Program-made: the position numbers and the translations under genes
Shown here: positions 18,497 through 29,410 of the stretch, piece after piece
Layout of the letters: every line of letters begins with the position of its first letter
Numbering within the stretch: position 1 is the stretch's first letter
NCBI GenBank assembly: GCA_945266285.1
Contig: CALYOP010000006.1
Coordinates: 62,001 to 126,000 of the forward strand
Source: an uncultured Commensalibacter sp.
GTDB taxonomy: Bacteria; Pseudomonadota; Alphaproteobacteria; Acetobacterales; Acetobacteraceae
Length of the DNA stretch: 64,000 bases
Direction: 5' to 3'
Notes under the pieces: generated by a model
Database searches by the model: none
The model's input: the letters and a program-made list of their open reading frames with translations, nothing else
Told to the model about the DNA's origin: nothing

Positions 18497-19312
18497 TTAA
18501 CCTTCAAAAGTTAACGCTTTTTGTAATGCTTGATTATATGCTTCAGGACATTCCAAATAGGATGCATGCCCAGCATTAGAGATGGGAAGTAAATACCGTC
18601 CCTTTAACGATCGGGTTAACTGTTCCACCTTTTCAAACGTAGTAATGCGGTCTTCTACACCACAAAGAACTGGAACGGTTTGTGTTTGTAGTTTATCCAA
18701 ATCGCCCCGAAGATTACTACGTCCTAAAAGATTAACAGCCTGTTCATACCCTTTCATTGTGATATTCGACATTGCCTCAGTTGCTTGTTGAATGACAGAA
18801 GCCTCTGCATGATCGGTAACCGTTCTCCATGCCCGTTTTTTGGCCATACCCGCAGGACCAAGACTTCGAATATCATTTATTCTCTGCTGCAATAATTCCG
18901 ATAATGCTTCGTTTTGTGGAATATCATATCCGCCAGCTGGACTAGAAAGGATTAAGCGTTTTACCCGATTTGGGTAACTCACTGCAAAATGGGTTGCGAT
19001 AATAGCACCCAAAGAATGCCCTACGATATTGATATCATGAATATGTAACATATCCAGAAAGGCTAATAATACCCGAACATAATCATCCTGAATGGGTGCT
19101 TTAATCGTTAAGGGATCACTCTGTCCGTAGCCTGGTGCACTCCATGCAATAACACGATAATCTTTGCTAAAAGCAAGGATTTGGGAAATCCAGGACTGTG
19201 CCGTAGAACCAATTCCGTGCAATAAAATCAAAGTCTTTTCGGAATGACCGGCTTCTATCCAACGGCATGACCAATTTCCAGCCATGCCTTGACAATTTTT
19301 ATATGGATTCAC
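18497..19312 (-). CDS. Alpha/beta hydrolase
   Basis: 271 aa with the fold's usual marks: the oxyanion motif LLHGIGSTAQSW, the nucleophile elbow VGHSLGAIIA with Ser, an Asp in VEDRIT and the catalytic His in SNAGHASYLE. This pattern fits ester hydrolases and C-C hydrolases of meta-cleavage pathways. It directly follows the bicupin gene (9 bases), so the two are probably co-transcribed and act on successive intermediates. The substrate is unknown. Confidence 0.88.
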   Translation of the reverse strand: MNPYKNCQGMAGNWSCRWIEAGHSEKTLILLHGIGSTAQSWISQILAFSKDYRVIAWSAPGYGQSDPLTIKAPIQDDYVRVLLAFLDMLHIHDINIVGHSLGAIIATHFAVSYPNRVKRLILSSPAGGYDIPQNEALSELLQQRINDIRSLGPAGMAKKRAWRTVTDHAEASVIQQATEAMSNITMKGYEQAVNLLGRSNLRGDLDKLQTQTVPVLCGVEDRITTFEKVEQLTRSLKGRYLLPISNAGHASYLECPEAYNQALQKALTFEG

Positions 19313-19321
19313 TTTAAAGGC

Positions 19322-20242
19322 TCATGCGGCTTCAAATTCAAAATCATCTGGTTTTGCCGTACCAATCACAACCATCATGGTTACATTATTCATTTCTTCA
19401 TTTCGAAAATAATGTAACTGACCTGCTGGGTTCTTGATAACATCTTTTGGCCCTAAATGCTGTTCCACAACTTTATCGCCTTCGATCCACCCAACGGTAA
19501 TATAACCTTCGATCACAAGATAAGCTTCTTCACTATCGCGTTTATAAGGTTTTACTGAAATTCCACGCGGAACCAAGAACATCTCGTTTCTAAAAGTTTT
19601 TGGTTGAATAGCACCTTTACCCACATAAATCTTACGACCAAAACCCGCCGGTAGCCACTCAGTCTTTTGATCACGGAAACGAACAGCATGTTTCGCCATT
19701 AACTGTTGCAAAGGGTGTGATGAATTGGGATCAAAAGGATATGTTTCCTCTGGTGTAGCACCAAAACTTGGTGCAAGTTCTGGATTATCTTTGGGATGAT
19801 ATTTATACCGAGGTAACATAGCAGAACCCGTCGCCACCATTACGGACATAAAAACGGGTTCTACGCCGGGAGTGCGAAAACCATGCGGAACCCAGGGGGG
19901 ATTAAGGATAAGGTCTTTATCCGTAACATCGATTTCAACGACTTCCCCATCCTGTTCCCATGCAACGGTTAACACACCTGAAATTACAAAAAATGCTTCT
20001 TCAATTTCATGAGAATGACAAGCCGCATATTTTCCCGGTTCTTTATACATGATGCTTAACGTAAAATGATCCGGTTCCATCGTGGTCGTATCGCCCGTTT
20101 TGGGTGATCCCCCCGCCCCGATATAGCGTGCTTGAGCCCGGGAAAGGTCTTTATACCCGTCATTTGACGGAAAAGCATGCCAATCAAATCGTTTACTAGC
20201 ATAACGGCCAATATGCGCATTCATAACTTTTTCAATTGTCAT
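19322..20242 (-). CDS. Bicupin protein, possible ring-cleaving dioxygenase or isomerase
   Basis: 306 aa with two cupin domains. The first has the metal-site pattern SHEIEEAFFVISG and NPPWVPHGFRT (His, Glu and His ligands). The second has the parallel DSEEAYLVIEGYITVGW and NPAGQLHYFRNEE, with fewer His ligands, so it may be structural. Gentisate 1,2-dioxygenase-like proteins share this layout, but the function is not certain. ATG 20242 is chosen because AAAGGA lies at good spacing. It heads a bicupin-hydrolase operon. Confidence 0.75.
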   Translation of the reverse strand: MTIEKVMNAHIGRYASKRFDWHAFPSNDGYKDLSRAQARYIGAGGSPKTGDTTTMEPDHFTLSIMYKEPGKYAACHSHEIEEAFFVISGVLTVAWEQDGEVVEIDVTDKDLILNPPWVPHGFRTPGVEPVFMSVMVATGSAMLPRYKYHPKDNPELAPSFGATPEETYPFDPNSSHPLQQLMAKHAVRFRDQKTEWLPAGFGRKIYVGKGAIQPKTFRNEMFLVPRGISVKPYKRDSEEAYLVIEGYITVGWIEGDKVVEQHLGPKDVIKNPAGQLHYFRNEEMNNVTMMVVIGTAKPDDFEFEAA

Positions 20243-20381
20243 GTTTTTTCCTTTGTGTTCCATGCAAGGGCTTAGCTGAAAATATAAATACCGTCCTAAA
20301 TGCCAAAATGATTCAGCATTATTGAAAAAACTTTATTCATCTTAAAACAGAAAACTTAATAAAATTATTTCACACAAATAT

Positions 20382-20613
20382 TCAGGATTGCAAACCTTTT
20401 GCGTCCCATCTTTTAAATTTTTGGGAAAAATCTTTGGCTATTTGGTTCGCTCTTTCACTAATATCGGACTCTTGATCTTTATTGATTAATCAATACAAAA
20501 ACTTTGCAGATATATTCGCGTCAAATAGAACATTGAATTTTTGCTTCTGCATCATTTGAGATACTGACAATCGTAGAACCCGCATTTATCATGGTATCCG
20601 CCGACAATTTTCC
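20382..20613 (-). pseudogene. Third, heavily decayed FhaB C-terminal module
   Basis: On the minus strand, 20540-20613 translates to a short stretch (INAGSTIVSISNDAEA) nearly identical to INAGST/NAGSTIGSISNDPEA in the two better-preserved FhaB C-terminal modules. In a shifted frame it continues to LFDANISAKF, matching DxFDANKIS. After a stop, a distinct charged tail follows (LINKDQESDISERANQI, ending ...DAKGLQS) to a TGA at 20382-20384. The tail has no counterpart in the other modules, so this may be a relic with a different C-terminus. The rest of the 414-base gap to the cupin gene holds no gene I can see. Confidence 0.6.
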
Positions 20614-20656
20614 ATTTCCTAAGAACAGGAGAAAAGTTCAAGAAATGTAAAGCAAC

Positions 20657-21442
20657 TTAGGAGCCTTTTTTAGGCGTATCTTCTTCAACACGAATAATTT
20701 GTGGTTGAGGCTGGCTATAAAGAAAAACTTTATGTTTTCCCATCATATTGGGATAATTATTCCAAACCGCCGTCGTTATATGATCCAGAATATAATCTGG
20801 ATCACGAGCATCTGTATCCATTGATCCCGTTCCTTGAAATATCGTTTGATAATGATCAGGATGTTCAGGAGCAATACAAAAACCTGTCCTAAAATTGTTA
20901 TCGGTAACACATTTAAACAATGGATTATCTTTTCCATCAGGTCTGACTAGGGTAACCTTATAATCAATATGTCTCATCGTATAACTATCGGATTTGGTAT
21001 CCCATGCCGTCGGATTGCCCATACTGTCCGTATACATCGGTTCTGTCCATGTCCGAACAACTTCATGGGTTTTGCTAGGATATTCTCCCGATTCAACTAA
21101 TGCAATCACATTCGGATGACCATCATTCTTTGGATGCAATCCTGCATCAACTACTTGATACCCTAGCCCTTGTAACCGCTCTTCTGTATATTGTTTCGCT
21201 GACATCTCATATCGTGCATCTATATCATATTTAAGCCAATCTTTATCATCACTACGAGTCTTTTTAACCAGTTCAGGGTAATTAATCGGCATCAGCACAC
21301 GAACAGTATCTAATGTTTTAGAAAGTGGTTGCGTATTACCAGCTTGATTGTTAACAGGCACATAATATTCACTAGGGCCACAAGCCGATAACATCGAACT
21401 AAATCCTAATAATAAAATAAATAACTTATGGTTTAGGTGCAT
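20657..21442 (-). CDS. TPS-associated lipoprotein B (unknown family)
   Basis: 261 aa with a lipoprotein signal peptide and lipobox (MLSACGPS), so it is lipid-anchored at Cys. It is a clear paralogue of the gene at 22941: shared CGP..YY/FY.P..N..GN..PLSKT.DT.RV, QGLGY.VVD, PKNDGHPN, GKDNPLF.C, MDT and YILDH. Two mid-protein Cys could form a disulfide. ATG 21442 has AGGAGG 5 bases upstream. The original end of the preceding FhaB fragment ran into this start region. Position immediately after an FhaB C-terminus suggests a partner or immunity role, by analogy with effector/immunity pairs; this is inference. Confidence 0.75.
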   Translation of the reverse strand: MHLNHKLFILLLGFSSMLSACGPSEYYVPVNNQAGNTQPLSKTLDTVRVLMPINYPELVKKTRSDDKDWLKYDIDARYEMSAKQYTEERLQGLGYQVVDAGLHPKNDGHPNVIALVESGEYPSKTHEVVRTWTEPMYTDSMGNPTAWDTKSDSYTMRHIDYKVTLVRPDGKDNPLFKCVTDNNFRTGFCIAPEHPDHYQTIFQGTGSMDTDARDPDYILDHITTAVWNNYPNMMGKHKVFLYSQPQPQIIRVEEDTPKKGS

Positions 21443-22910
21443 CTTTACCTCCTGATGTTGCATCAACATTGTTTTTTTGATTTTTAGGCTTCGTTATTTT
21501 GGGTGCGTTTTGTTTTAAGGAGGTTAATCATCCTGCCGTTGCATCCAAACCAACATTCCCACCACCCGCTATAATCCCAGTTAACGCACCCAAGCCGCCC
21601 ACAATCACATCATGCGCAAAACCTGCTACAATCTTATTAATATCCGTCACCGTATCATAAGTCAGGTTTTTAATCACATTAGAACCTTCGTTTTTTGCTT
21701 TTTGATTATTTGGGAATATCCTTTCAGTTTTTTGATTATTATTTATATTTCTAGGATCTTTAGGATTTTTTTGATTGGGTGAGATTTGATCGGCGATAGT
21801 TTGACCAATATTAGGCAAGTAAATATTGGCCATATCCCCAGCAGCAGCGGCAACCGTTGCACCAACATCTCCCTTCCCAAATAGGGCACCTCCTATCGAA
21901 CCTAATCCTGATGAAACCATCATCCCTATATCATGATCACTGATCTGACCCGGAGGGGTCTGTTGACTTTGTCCTTTATCGGGGGCAACGGCATTGACAA
22001 TATTCGTCAAAATCGTCGTAATATTCTGCGCAATATCATTCTGATGATTAAAATTATTCTGCATCTTGTTCGCATCAAAGCGATCTTTGATATAACCATT
22101 TGCCGCTTCTGCATCATTCGATATCTTGCCAGTTGTGGATCCTGCATTCACCACAATGTTCCCACCAATCACAGCATCCGTCACCGTATGCTCATTATGG
22201 ATCACAACATTGCCTATGGCCTGAGGGCCCTTGGCATTATTCACCACATTCCCAGGCAAAAGCGTATTATTCTTGGCCTCGGTCGCTGTCCCAGCAACGG
22301 TATACTGGCTCTTTACTGTTTCAGAACCAGAAACATTAAGACCACTCCAGACCGAATGGTTATTTAGGGAATTACCAATCAAATGCCCGGTTGTAATCTG
22401 GTTCTTCGAAATATCCGCTGTGCTGGTAATTGAGCCACCATTTAACGTGGTCGTTCCCGAAGCATTCACTTTCAAACCTCCAGAACCTGCAGCAATCCCA
22501 GACATCGTCTGTTCTGTTGATTGATAATTATTATGGATATCCTTAACACCACCCCCTAATGTGCCTTGCGTATAGGGAATATCCGGCGGTTTGCCATTGC
22601 CAAACCCAATTGAAGCAATAGGTAATGAGCCCAAAGCATTCACCGAATAATTATTGCCATCTTTCGAATTATTCTGCGGCGTCGTAATCGTCAGATTTCC
22701 TGTATCAATCGTAATTGAACCATTGCTGGCTACACCTTGGGTCACCGTGCCATCCGCATGATTAATATCCGGTGTTTTATTTACAATCTGCGCACCGTTT
22801 AAGGTCAAATTACCATCATGATTATTAATCGTTACCGAATGCGTACCATTCACAACACTATCAATCCCGCTCTTGCTTAAGGACTTGGAATGACCTTACC
22901 CAATAGAAAC
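21426..22910 (-). pseudogene. Orphan FhaB C-terminal module (second copy), degraded
   Basis: The longest open frame is 22853-21528 (441 aa). It repeats the C-terminal third of the main exoprotein: INNHDGNLTLNGAQIVN, ASNGSITIDTGNLT, IHNNYQSTEQTMSGIAAGSG and GTTTLNGGSITSTAD all recur at about 25.2-24.7 kb. Homology starts near 22910, directly after lipoprotein gene A, with an in-frame stop near 22893, and there is no secretion domain, so it is an orphan cassette. A TGA at 21528 interrupts the end: read through, the frame continues as LTSLKQNAPKITKPK, matching LTALTQKAPQLEKPK of the main gene, to a TAA at 21426 overlapping lipoprotein B. The C-terminal half diverges more than the shared part. 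Confidence 0.75.
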
Positions 22911-22940
22911 CTTTCAGCAAAAACCTCTCTTATAGCAAGG

Positions 22941-23711
22941 TTATTTTTTGTCTGCAGGAGCGTCAGTAACTTTGGTAACGGTAAAGTAAGGTTGGCTAAT
23001 TTGATGAATACGCTTTTTACCCAGCAAATTCGGATATTGATAAAAAACCGAAGCAGTTAAATGATCTAATATATAAGCAGAAACTTGAGCGTTAGTGTCC
23101 ATCGTGCCATAACCTTCAAATATCGTCTCATAGTTTGATGGGTTATCCGAATAAACACAAAAATTACCACTTAAAGAACTACTATTACAACGAAACAGAG
23201 GATTATCTTTACCAATAGGTCTTACAATTTTGACCTTATAATAAATGATGTGCATCGTAACGGTTTTACCATCGGTTTGCCACATGGTAGGTGCACCCGT
23301 ATTAGGATCCGTTGACATTGGGGTTTGCCATATAATGTCTTTCTCATAAGTTTTTAAAACCTCTGAATCAATCATCGCGATTGCATTTGGATGTCCATCA
23401 TTTTTTGGATCAAATCCAACATCTACAACATGATATCCTAATCCTTGCAACATCTCTTCGGTATCGATTTTTCCATTTATTATGTAATGAGCTTTTTGTG
23501 CCTCGTCTAACCATCCTGGGCCATTTGCACGAGCCTTTGCAATATATTGTGTTAATTTCTGCGACACAACAACCCTAATCGTATCTTCTGTTTTAGAAAG
23601 CGGTTTGGCATTCCCTAACTTATTATCAATAGGAATATAAAATACATTAGGTCCACATGCTGTTAACAGTGAACATAAAACCAAAACTATAGTTAAGGAA
23701 TATCGTTTCAT
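22941..23711 (-). CDS. TPS-associated lipoprotein A (unknown family)
   Basis: 256 aa with a lipoprotein signal and lipobox (LLTACGPN). Paralogous to the protein at 20657 over its full length, with the same PLSKT.DT.RV, QGLGY.VVD.G..PKNDGHPN and GKDNPLF.C blocks. AGAGAG precedes the ATG. It lies 18 bases after the end of the main FhaB gene, as lipoprotein B lies after the orphan module. A lipid-anchored accessory is known in some Burkholderia CDI loci (BcpO), but I see no evidence of homology to it. It is intact although the exoprotein genes on both sides are broken. Confidence 0.75.
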   Translation of the reverse strand: MKRYSLTIVLVLCSLLTACGPNVFYIPIDNKLGNAKPLSKTEDTIRVVVSQKLTQYIAKARANGPGWLDEAQKAHYIINGKIDTEEMLQGLGYHVVDVGFDPKNDGHPNAIAMIDSEVLKTYEKDIIWQTPMSTDPNTGAPTMWQTDGKTVTMHIIYYKVKIVRPIGKDNPLFRCNSSSLSGNFCVYSDNPSNYETIFEGYGTMDTNAQVSAYILDHLTASVFYQYPNLLGKKRIHQISQPYFTVTKVTDAPADKK

Positions 23712-23729
23712 TTTTTCTCTCTTTGAATT

Positions 23730-24260
23730 TCAGGGGTTACTTTTAGGTTTTTCCAACTGGGGAGCTTTCTGAGTTAAGGCCGTTAAACCACCTGTAGTAG
23801 TATCAATGGCGATATTTCCTCCAGTTAGCATGCCTGTTATGGCTCCTAATCCACCAATAATGCCATCCTTAATAATCCCCGTCGCAACCTTGTTAAAGTC
23901 CGTCATGTCATCATATCTAATGTTCTTGTTTATAGCATTTTGGGCTTGCTGTTGTGATGACAAGTTAGGCGTAACAGTTTTAGAAGCATTTCCTTCCTTT
24001 CTAAATATTTTATTAACCTGCTTCTGATTTTCAGGATTAAGGGGATTTTTATCTTTACCCAATGGCCCATCTGGAAAGAAATGATCGTAGATGACATTAC
24101 CAACAAGACCACCACCAACACCGGCAACAGTAGTATCAACATTGCCACCACTGATAATAGCGCCTCCAACCGCGGATAATCCACTCATCAAAGCAGATGC
24201 ATTATTCTGGTTCACCCACGGAGAAATCTGATGACCCTTTACCTGCTGCGGCTCCATCGT
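23730..24260 (-). pseudogene. fhaB fragment 6: C-terminus of main exoprotein
   Basis: The last readable piece of the giant FhaB-like gene, in a different frame from the segment before it. The frame switch falls between about 24265 and 24215, near where the text becomes QISPWVNQNNASALMSGL. It contains Gly-rich hydrophobic stretches (GGAIISGGNVDTTVAG, GIIGGLGAITGMLTGG) and ends ...APQLEKPKSNP. No nuclease or other toxin motif is recognised, and no VENN motif is present. The same Gly-rich layout closes the orphan module. Confidence 0.65.
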
Positions 24261-24900
24261 TCTTTGAATTGCCTGGGACATTGGAGGTATCAGGAGTTTG
24301 CGAATTGGCATTTACAATTGTATTAATAACAAGGTTTCCGTAATTATTCATTACTTCCGCCGCCTTGTTTTGCAGGGTAAAGCCATTACTAATCTTATTC
24401 GCATCAAAGTGATCCTGGATATGACCATTCGCAGCTTCTGGATCATTTGAGATACTGCCAATCGTAGAACCCGCATTCACTATGATGTTCCTACCAATCA
24501 CAGCATCCGTTACTGTGTGTTCGTCATGAGAAACGCTATTCCCCATAATTCCAGGCCTTACCGGATCCGGACCAAGGATATTTCCTGGAATGCCCATCAC
24601 CTCCTGACCATTCTGGGTGCCAATAACACCAACACCGTGCTTGTTGCTGACGGTTTCGCTTCCTTTAACGTCCAAACCACTCCAGATAGAATGATTATCA
24701 AGAGAATTGCCAACCAGTTGCCCCGTTGTGATTTGATTCTTGGATGTATCTGCCGTGCTGGTGATTGAGCCGCCATTCAACGTCGTCGTGCCTGATACAT
24801 TGACTTTCAAACCTCCCGAACCTGCAGCAATCCCAGACATTGTCTGTTCTGTTGATTGGTAATTATTATGGATATTCTTGATATTCCCAAAGGGTGATCC
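24202..24900 (-). pseudogene. fhaB fragment 5
   Basis: Continues fragment 4 in the same frame after a TAA stop at 24901-24903. The corresponding codon in the orphan copy is CAA (in IPYTQGTLGGG), so this is a C-to-T nonsense change. It carries GIAAGSGGLKVN, TTLNGGSITSTADTSKNQ, and HTVTDAVIGRNIIVNAGST, shared with the orphan module. It ends in a new frame with a stop at 24202 after the frameshift. Confidence 0.65.
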
Positions 24901-26094
24901 TTATGTGTAAGGAACTTCGGGCGGAGAACTAGACAAGCCAAAACCACCCCCAATCGAGCTGGTGGCACTCACGCCCAGCACTTTTGTATTATTGTCATAT
25001 TTCGAAGTATTTTGTGGCGTCGTAACCGTCAAATTCCCCGTATCAATCGTAATTGATCCATTGCTAGCTACTCCATTGACAATAGAGCCCTTCGCATCAG
25101 GTGTTCTGTTCACAATTTGTGCACCATTTAAGGTCAAATTGCCGTCATGATTATTTATCACAACCGAATTCACACCATTTACAACACTATCAATTGCCGT
25201 TTTACTCGACGTCGTCGTCTTGCCATGCCCAACAGAAACATCCCCTTTCAGAAAAAAACTACCGCCACCAACACCTAGCGATGTACCACCTCCAACACCA
25301 AATGAATTGCTGGAAGCTGTCACTTTAGTCTGCGTCGTTCTATAGCCAGCATTAAGGTTAATATCCCCACCCGCATTGAAAATAATATCATTCCCACTAA
25401 TCGTCGATGCCGTAGCGTTAATTTCTTTCTTCGCTGTAATATTGACCTTACCGCCAGCCATTACCGTCGAACCTACATCCGTCGTAGTCGTCTCCGTCGC
25501 ATGACTTTTGTTCGAAGAATGACCTATGGTGGCCGAAGCACCCATTAAGTTATAATCGGCTGTTTTTGAGTCCTCTTTTCTCAAATATCCTGCTTTTCCC
25601 ATACCTGTTGCAAGGCCAGCATAACCTATATTTTCTGCGTTCAATGCCTGCATGTCTGAAGCCTGCGCATTGGCCGCATCAAATCCGGCTCTTGCAGCAT
25701 CTGAAACAATACCTGTGGCCGTTACCGCTAGTCCGGTAAAGCTATCCTTGTGAAATTGATCACCTTTTGTACTATCTTTGACGGTATTGAGGTTAATGGT
25801 ATTGCCAGCCATATTAATATCTTTTTTTGCTAAAACATTTGAAGCATTAATATTGATGTCCTGCCCTGCATCAAGCACCACGCTTTCTTTTGTTGAGCTA
25901 ATTAAACTGCCGCTATGCAACTCTGAGCTGGATGTGTTTTTGTCACTGACCTTTTTGGTTCCGACCTGAGCACTTAATCCTGTTTCATTTCCAAAAAATC
26001 CTGTCTTTTCCGTATGATGGTAATCATAATCATCTTGTTTAAAAGTTAATGCATGTTCGATAATCGATCCGGCCTTTGATGCAACCGTAACATC
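24901..26094 (-). pseudogene. fhaB fragment 4
   Basis: Same frame as fragment 3 but separated from it by TAG at 26095-26097. The reading is continuous through the stop (SGV-stop-DVTVASKAGSI), so a single nonsense substitution is the simplest cause. It contains haemagglutinin-type repeats (DININASNVLAKKDINMAGN) and a Gly-rich stretch SFGVGGGTSLGVGGG, then the start of the region duplicated in the orphan module (AIDSVVNGVNSVVINNHDG). Confidence 0.65.
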
Positions 26095-28310
26095 CTATAC
26101 CCCACTTAAACGGCCAGAAATATCCACATCCTTTTGCGCAAGTGCTGATAGACTGCCACCTGATATGATTGAGCTGCCAACTTGTTTTTCATAGCTGTTA
26201 CGGTTTTCAAAAGCACTTGAGGTAAAGGCACCTGATTTATGTCCTTTCAGATCCGTCATCCCGCTATCTGTGACGGTATTTAAACCGATTTTACCCTTTG
26301 AATTTAAAGAAACATTCCCTCCTGAGAAAAGATTGCTACCCGATAGTGCCATATCTCCAGACGTTGTTTGCAACGCCGTGTTCCCACCCGATATAATCGT
26401 AGTTCCGTAATGCTTGGTCTGGTTACCTGTAAAGGATAACTTCCCATCGCTGGCATGGGTTATACTGGAGGCAGAGGCATCAAGTTCAGCAGCACCAATA
26501 TTGATTGTTCCGGCCGAAAGTGCAAGATCTGAACCGGATTGGATTAATCCTCCATGGGTCGTGATACTATCACTGGCCTGCATCCCCAATGTTCCTGAGG
26601 CCATAATTTGACCTTGCGAACCCAGATAAGATGCATGTCCTCCATCTACCAGATAATGGTTGACCGTATCTGAATTGATCACCGAACCGTCACGCGCTAC
26701 CAGTGATACATCTCCACCCTTGATCGTGCCGCCAATATTGGCAATATTGCCGTTTGTTGCCGTCAGACCAATTGAATGCGTCCCTTCCATCAGGCCACTA
26801 TTATTTATTGAACCAGCGGTCAGCCGGACATCTTTTCCCTTAATCGAGCCTCCTGATAAAACAGCCGTTTTGGGAGACAGATATAATTGTGGAACCAATA
26901 CCGTTTTCCCATCCACAATCTGAGGCACATACCAAACAATATCCTCGTCCAAAGCTGCTTGTTGTTCAGTTGTCAAGGCTTCCCCAAATTGCAAGCCCAG
27001 TTTTCCAGACTGACTTGCTGCATTATCCAACAGCGTTTTCAGCGCATCCGAAGCCGTTCTGTAGGTTCCTCCAGAATAGCTTTGTCCTGTAGCTTGGATA
27101 TATTGTTGCTGAATATACTGACTATCAAATCCAGAATCCCCAAGAAACATATAGGATCCATGGATGTTTAACCGATCCAGCAAATACTGCGATCCGTAAA
27201 GTTGCTTCACCGATGTATATTGCGGACGCGTCTCAATCAGATAATTCGAACCTGGTTGAACTGCAGCCGTATTATTCACCGCGATTTCGTGATTTCCGTT
27301 CATATTATTGGACGGCTTTGCAGAATCTGGAATTGAAGGATTTCCAGTAATTCCTTCACCTGCTATCCCGTTCAGACTGGAATTACCGCCCGTTACATTC
27401 GGATTAGGCCTGAATAAAGCCTGACCGCCTGTTATAGATGATAGAATATCACTTACATTCGTAGAACCACCACCATTAAATCCAGGCAAGGTTACATGCA
27501 GACCAGGATCAATCCCTTGTGGATTTGTAACACCACTATAAGCTGGCAATGTGGGATCTTGTTCATTAATAGCTGTAACCTGTGAGGTTTTTTCTTCAAG
27601 AGGACTCTCCCCTGGCCCTTTCATACCTTTCTGTCCGTTCTCACCTTGCTCAGTTGTCGGTAATTTCCCCGAGGGAAGGATTGGATTGCTTTGGGTAAAA
27701 TCAGAGGGTAACGCATGTTCAATAATTGTCGTGTTATTTACCCGCCCTGTAAATTGACCTAGTAGATTACCAGCCGCCGTACCACTTAGGCCACGGTTTA
27801 CCGTGTTCGAACCCCAGATATGCATGGGAGGTGATATCATAGAATGACCATCAAGGATTATCTTGTTTTTATCGCCCTCATAAGATCCATCAATAGTGTA
27901 ATTCGGTAAAGGGTTGTTTCTATTATCTTTGGGATATAAATATCGGCAAAATTCTGGATTGTAACAGGCCAGTTTATAAACAGCATCATTTTGATGACCG
28001 ACATTGTTTAAAGAAGCACCCTGTAAATCCATATTTCTTCCGGCTTCAATATGGCTTACATCATTGGTAATATTACCCGTTGTATGAAGGGCCAAATCTC
28101 TACCTGCAGAAATAATAGCCGCAGTAACATTCAGGATTGTCTGTGTTCCTGTCGCTGTAATTTCCACTCGTGTATTGGCTTTATTATTTCCCCCTGAAAG
28201 GAACATATAAAAATAGCCAGAGGCTGGTTTTCCATCTGTTGTATACATTCCTTTTGGTGTATTAATCTGCAATATTTTTACATCACTGTTATAAAAATAC
28301 TGACTCAGAT
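26095..28310 (-). pseudogene. fhaB fragment 3
   Basis: About 725 readable codons of the exoprotein after the frameshift near 28317. Its first third is a non-repetitive insert rich in Asn, Gly and Pro. It then returns to filamentous beta-helix repeats (GGSIKGKDVRLTAGSINNSG, GQIMASGTLGMQASDSITTHG). No enzymatic domain is recognised. Confidence 0.65.
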
Positions 28311-29410
28311 CTGAACTTTTCCATTCCCTTCATCCGCATAATTTTTCGTAAAATCCTTATTGCTTATTCCATCATAGGGTTGCCCCACTGCATTTACTGC
28401 TGTGTCATAAACCGTTTTACTGTTGATCTTTTGTTCTATAAGCGTTCCAGAATATTTGTTGGTAAAACTATTGGCCATAAGGGTAATATCACCATTAGCA
28501 CTTTGAGTGCGAATTAATCCCCAGATATTGGTTATATCTCCTATAGCTTGGATCGTCATAGAACCTTGATCGGCTTGAAGAACACCAAAATTGTCCAGAT
28601 TTCCATTGATGGTTAAAACCATATTATTGGAGCTTGATAATAACCCTTTGACATTATTGGTTAAACGGGTTGCATTGAGCGCCATATTATTTAATGCAAT
28701 CAAAACACCATTATTCGTGATCTGATTGGCAGTCAGCATCAAATCTCCACCAGAAGTAATCCCCCCATCTTCATTAATCGTATAATTACCATTAACGGTT
28801 AAATTAACGCCTGGGTTTTGATTATCGCTTAATGATTGAGAAGTCGTTTTTCCTAATGAAGTAAATAATATATTATTATTGTTTAGATCCCCATCCAAAA
28901 CTGCTCTTAAGTTTTGACTGGCAATAATAGTTCCCGTAGAAGACAGACCCGAACTTTGCGCCCTGAACGTAACGTCGCCTGACGACTGAATAACCCCATT
29001 ATTAGAAAGATGAAGCGTTGTTAATGCCTGCCCTTGAGCATCGGCATATAAAACTATATTCCCGATAGTCCCGTTTCCTAATGCAGGAAAAGTCAGGATT
29101 TTCCCGTTTTCGTTTTCCAGAGATTGCGTATAAAGGGTCAAATCTTTTGCTGATTGAATAATCCCACTATTATTATTTAGAAAACCGAGCCCATGACCAT
29201 TCTGATCACTCTGAATAATAATACCGCCATTCTTGCTTAGAATAATCCCTTTTGTATTCTCCAGCATTGGGGTGATCATTTGAATATCCCCCATGCTTTG
29301 TAACCAGCCACCATTTCTTATCGAACTGGACGCATGAACCACTATTCCTCCATTATCCGCAATTAACTGCCCTCCTACATTGAAAATCAAGGTATTTGCA
29401 GCTAGCGATA
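28305..29410 (-). pseudogene. fhaB fragment 2
   Basis: Beta-helix repeat segment with sequences such as NNGVIQSSGDVTFRAQSSG and NNGVLIALNNMALNATRLTN. Reading in this frame upstream gives TLSLAANTLIFNVGGQ, the natural continuation of fragment 1, so one base is missing near 29412-29416 (GGACG where GGAACG would restore the frame). At its other end one missing A in the AAAA run (28317-28320 as TTTT on the + strand) would rejoin it to fragment 3. Confidence 0.65.
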
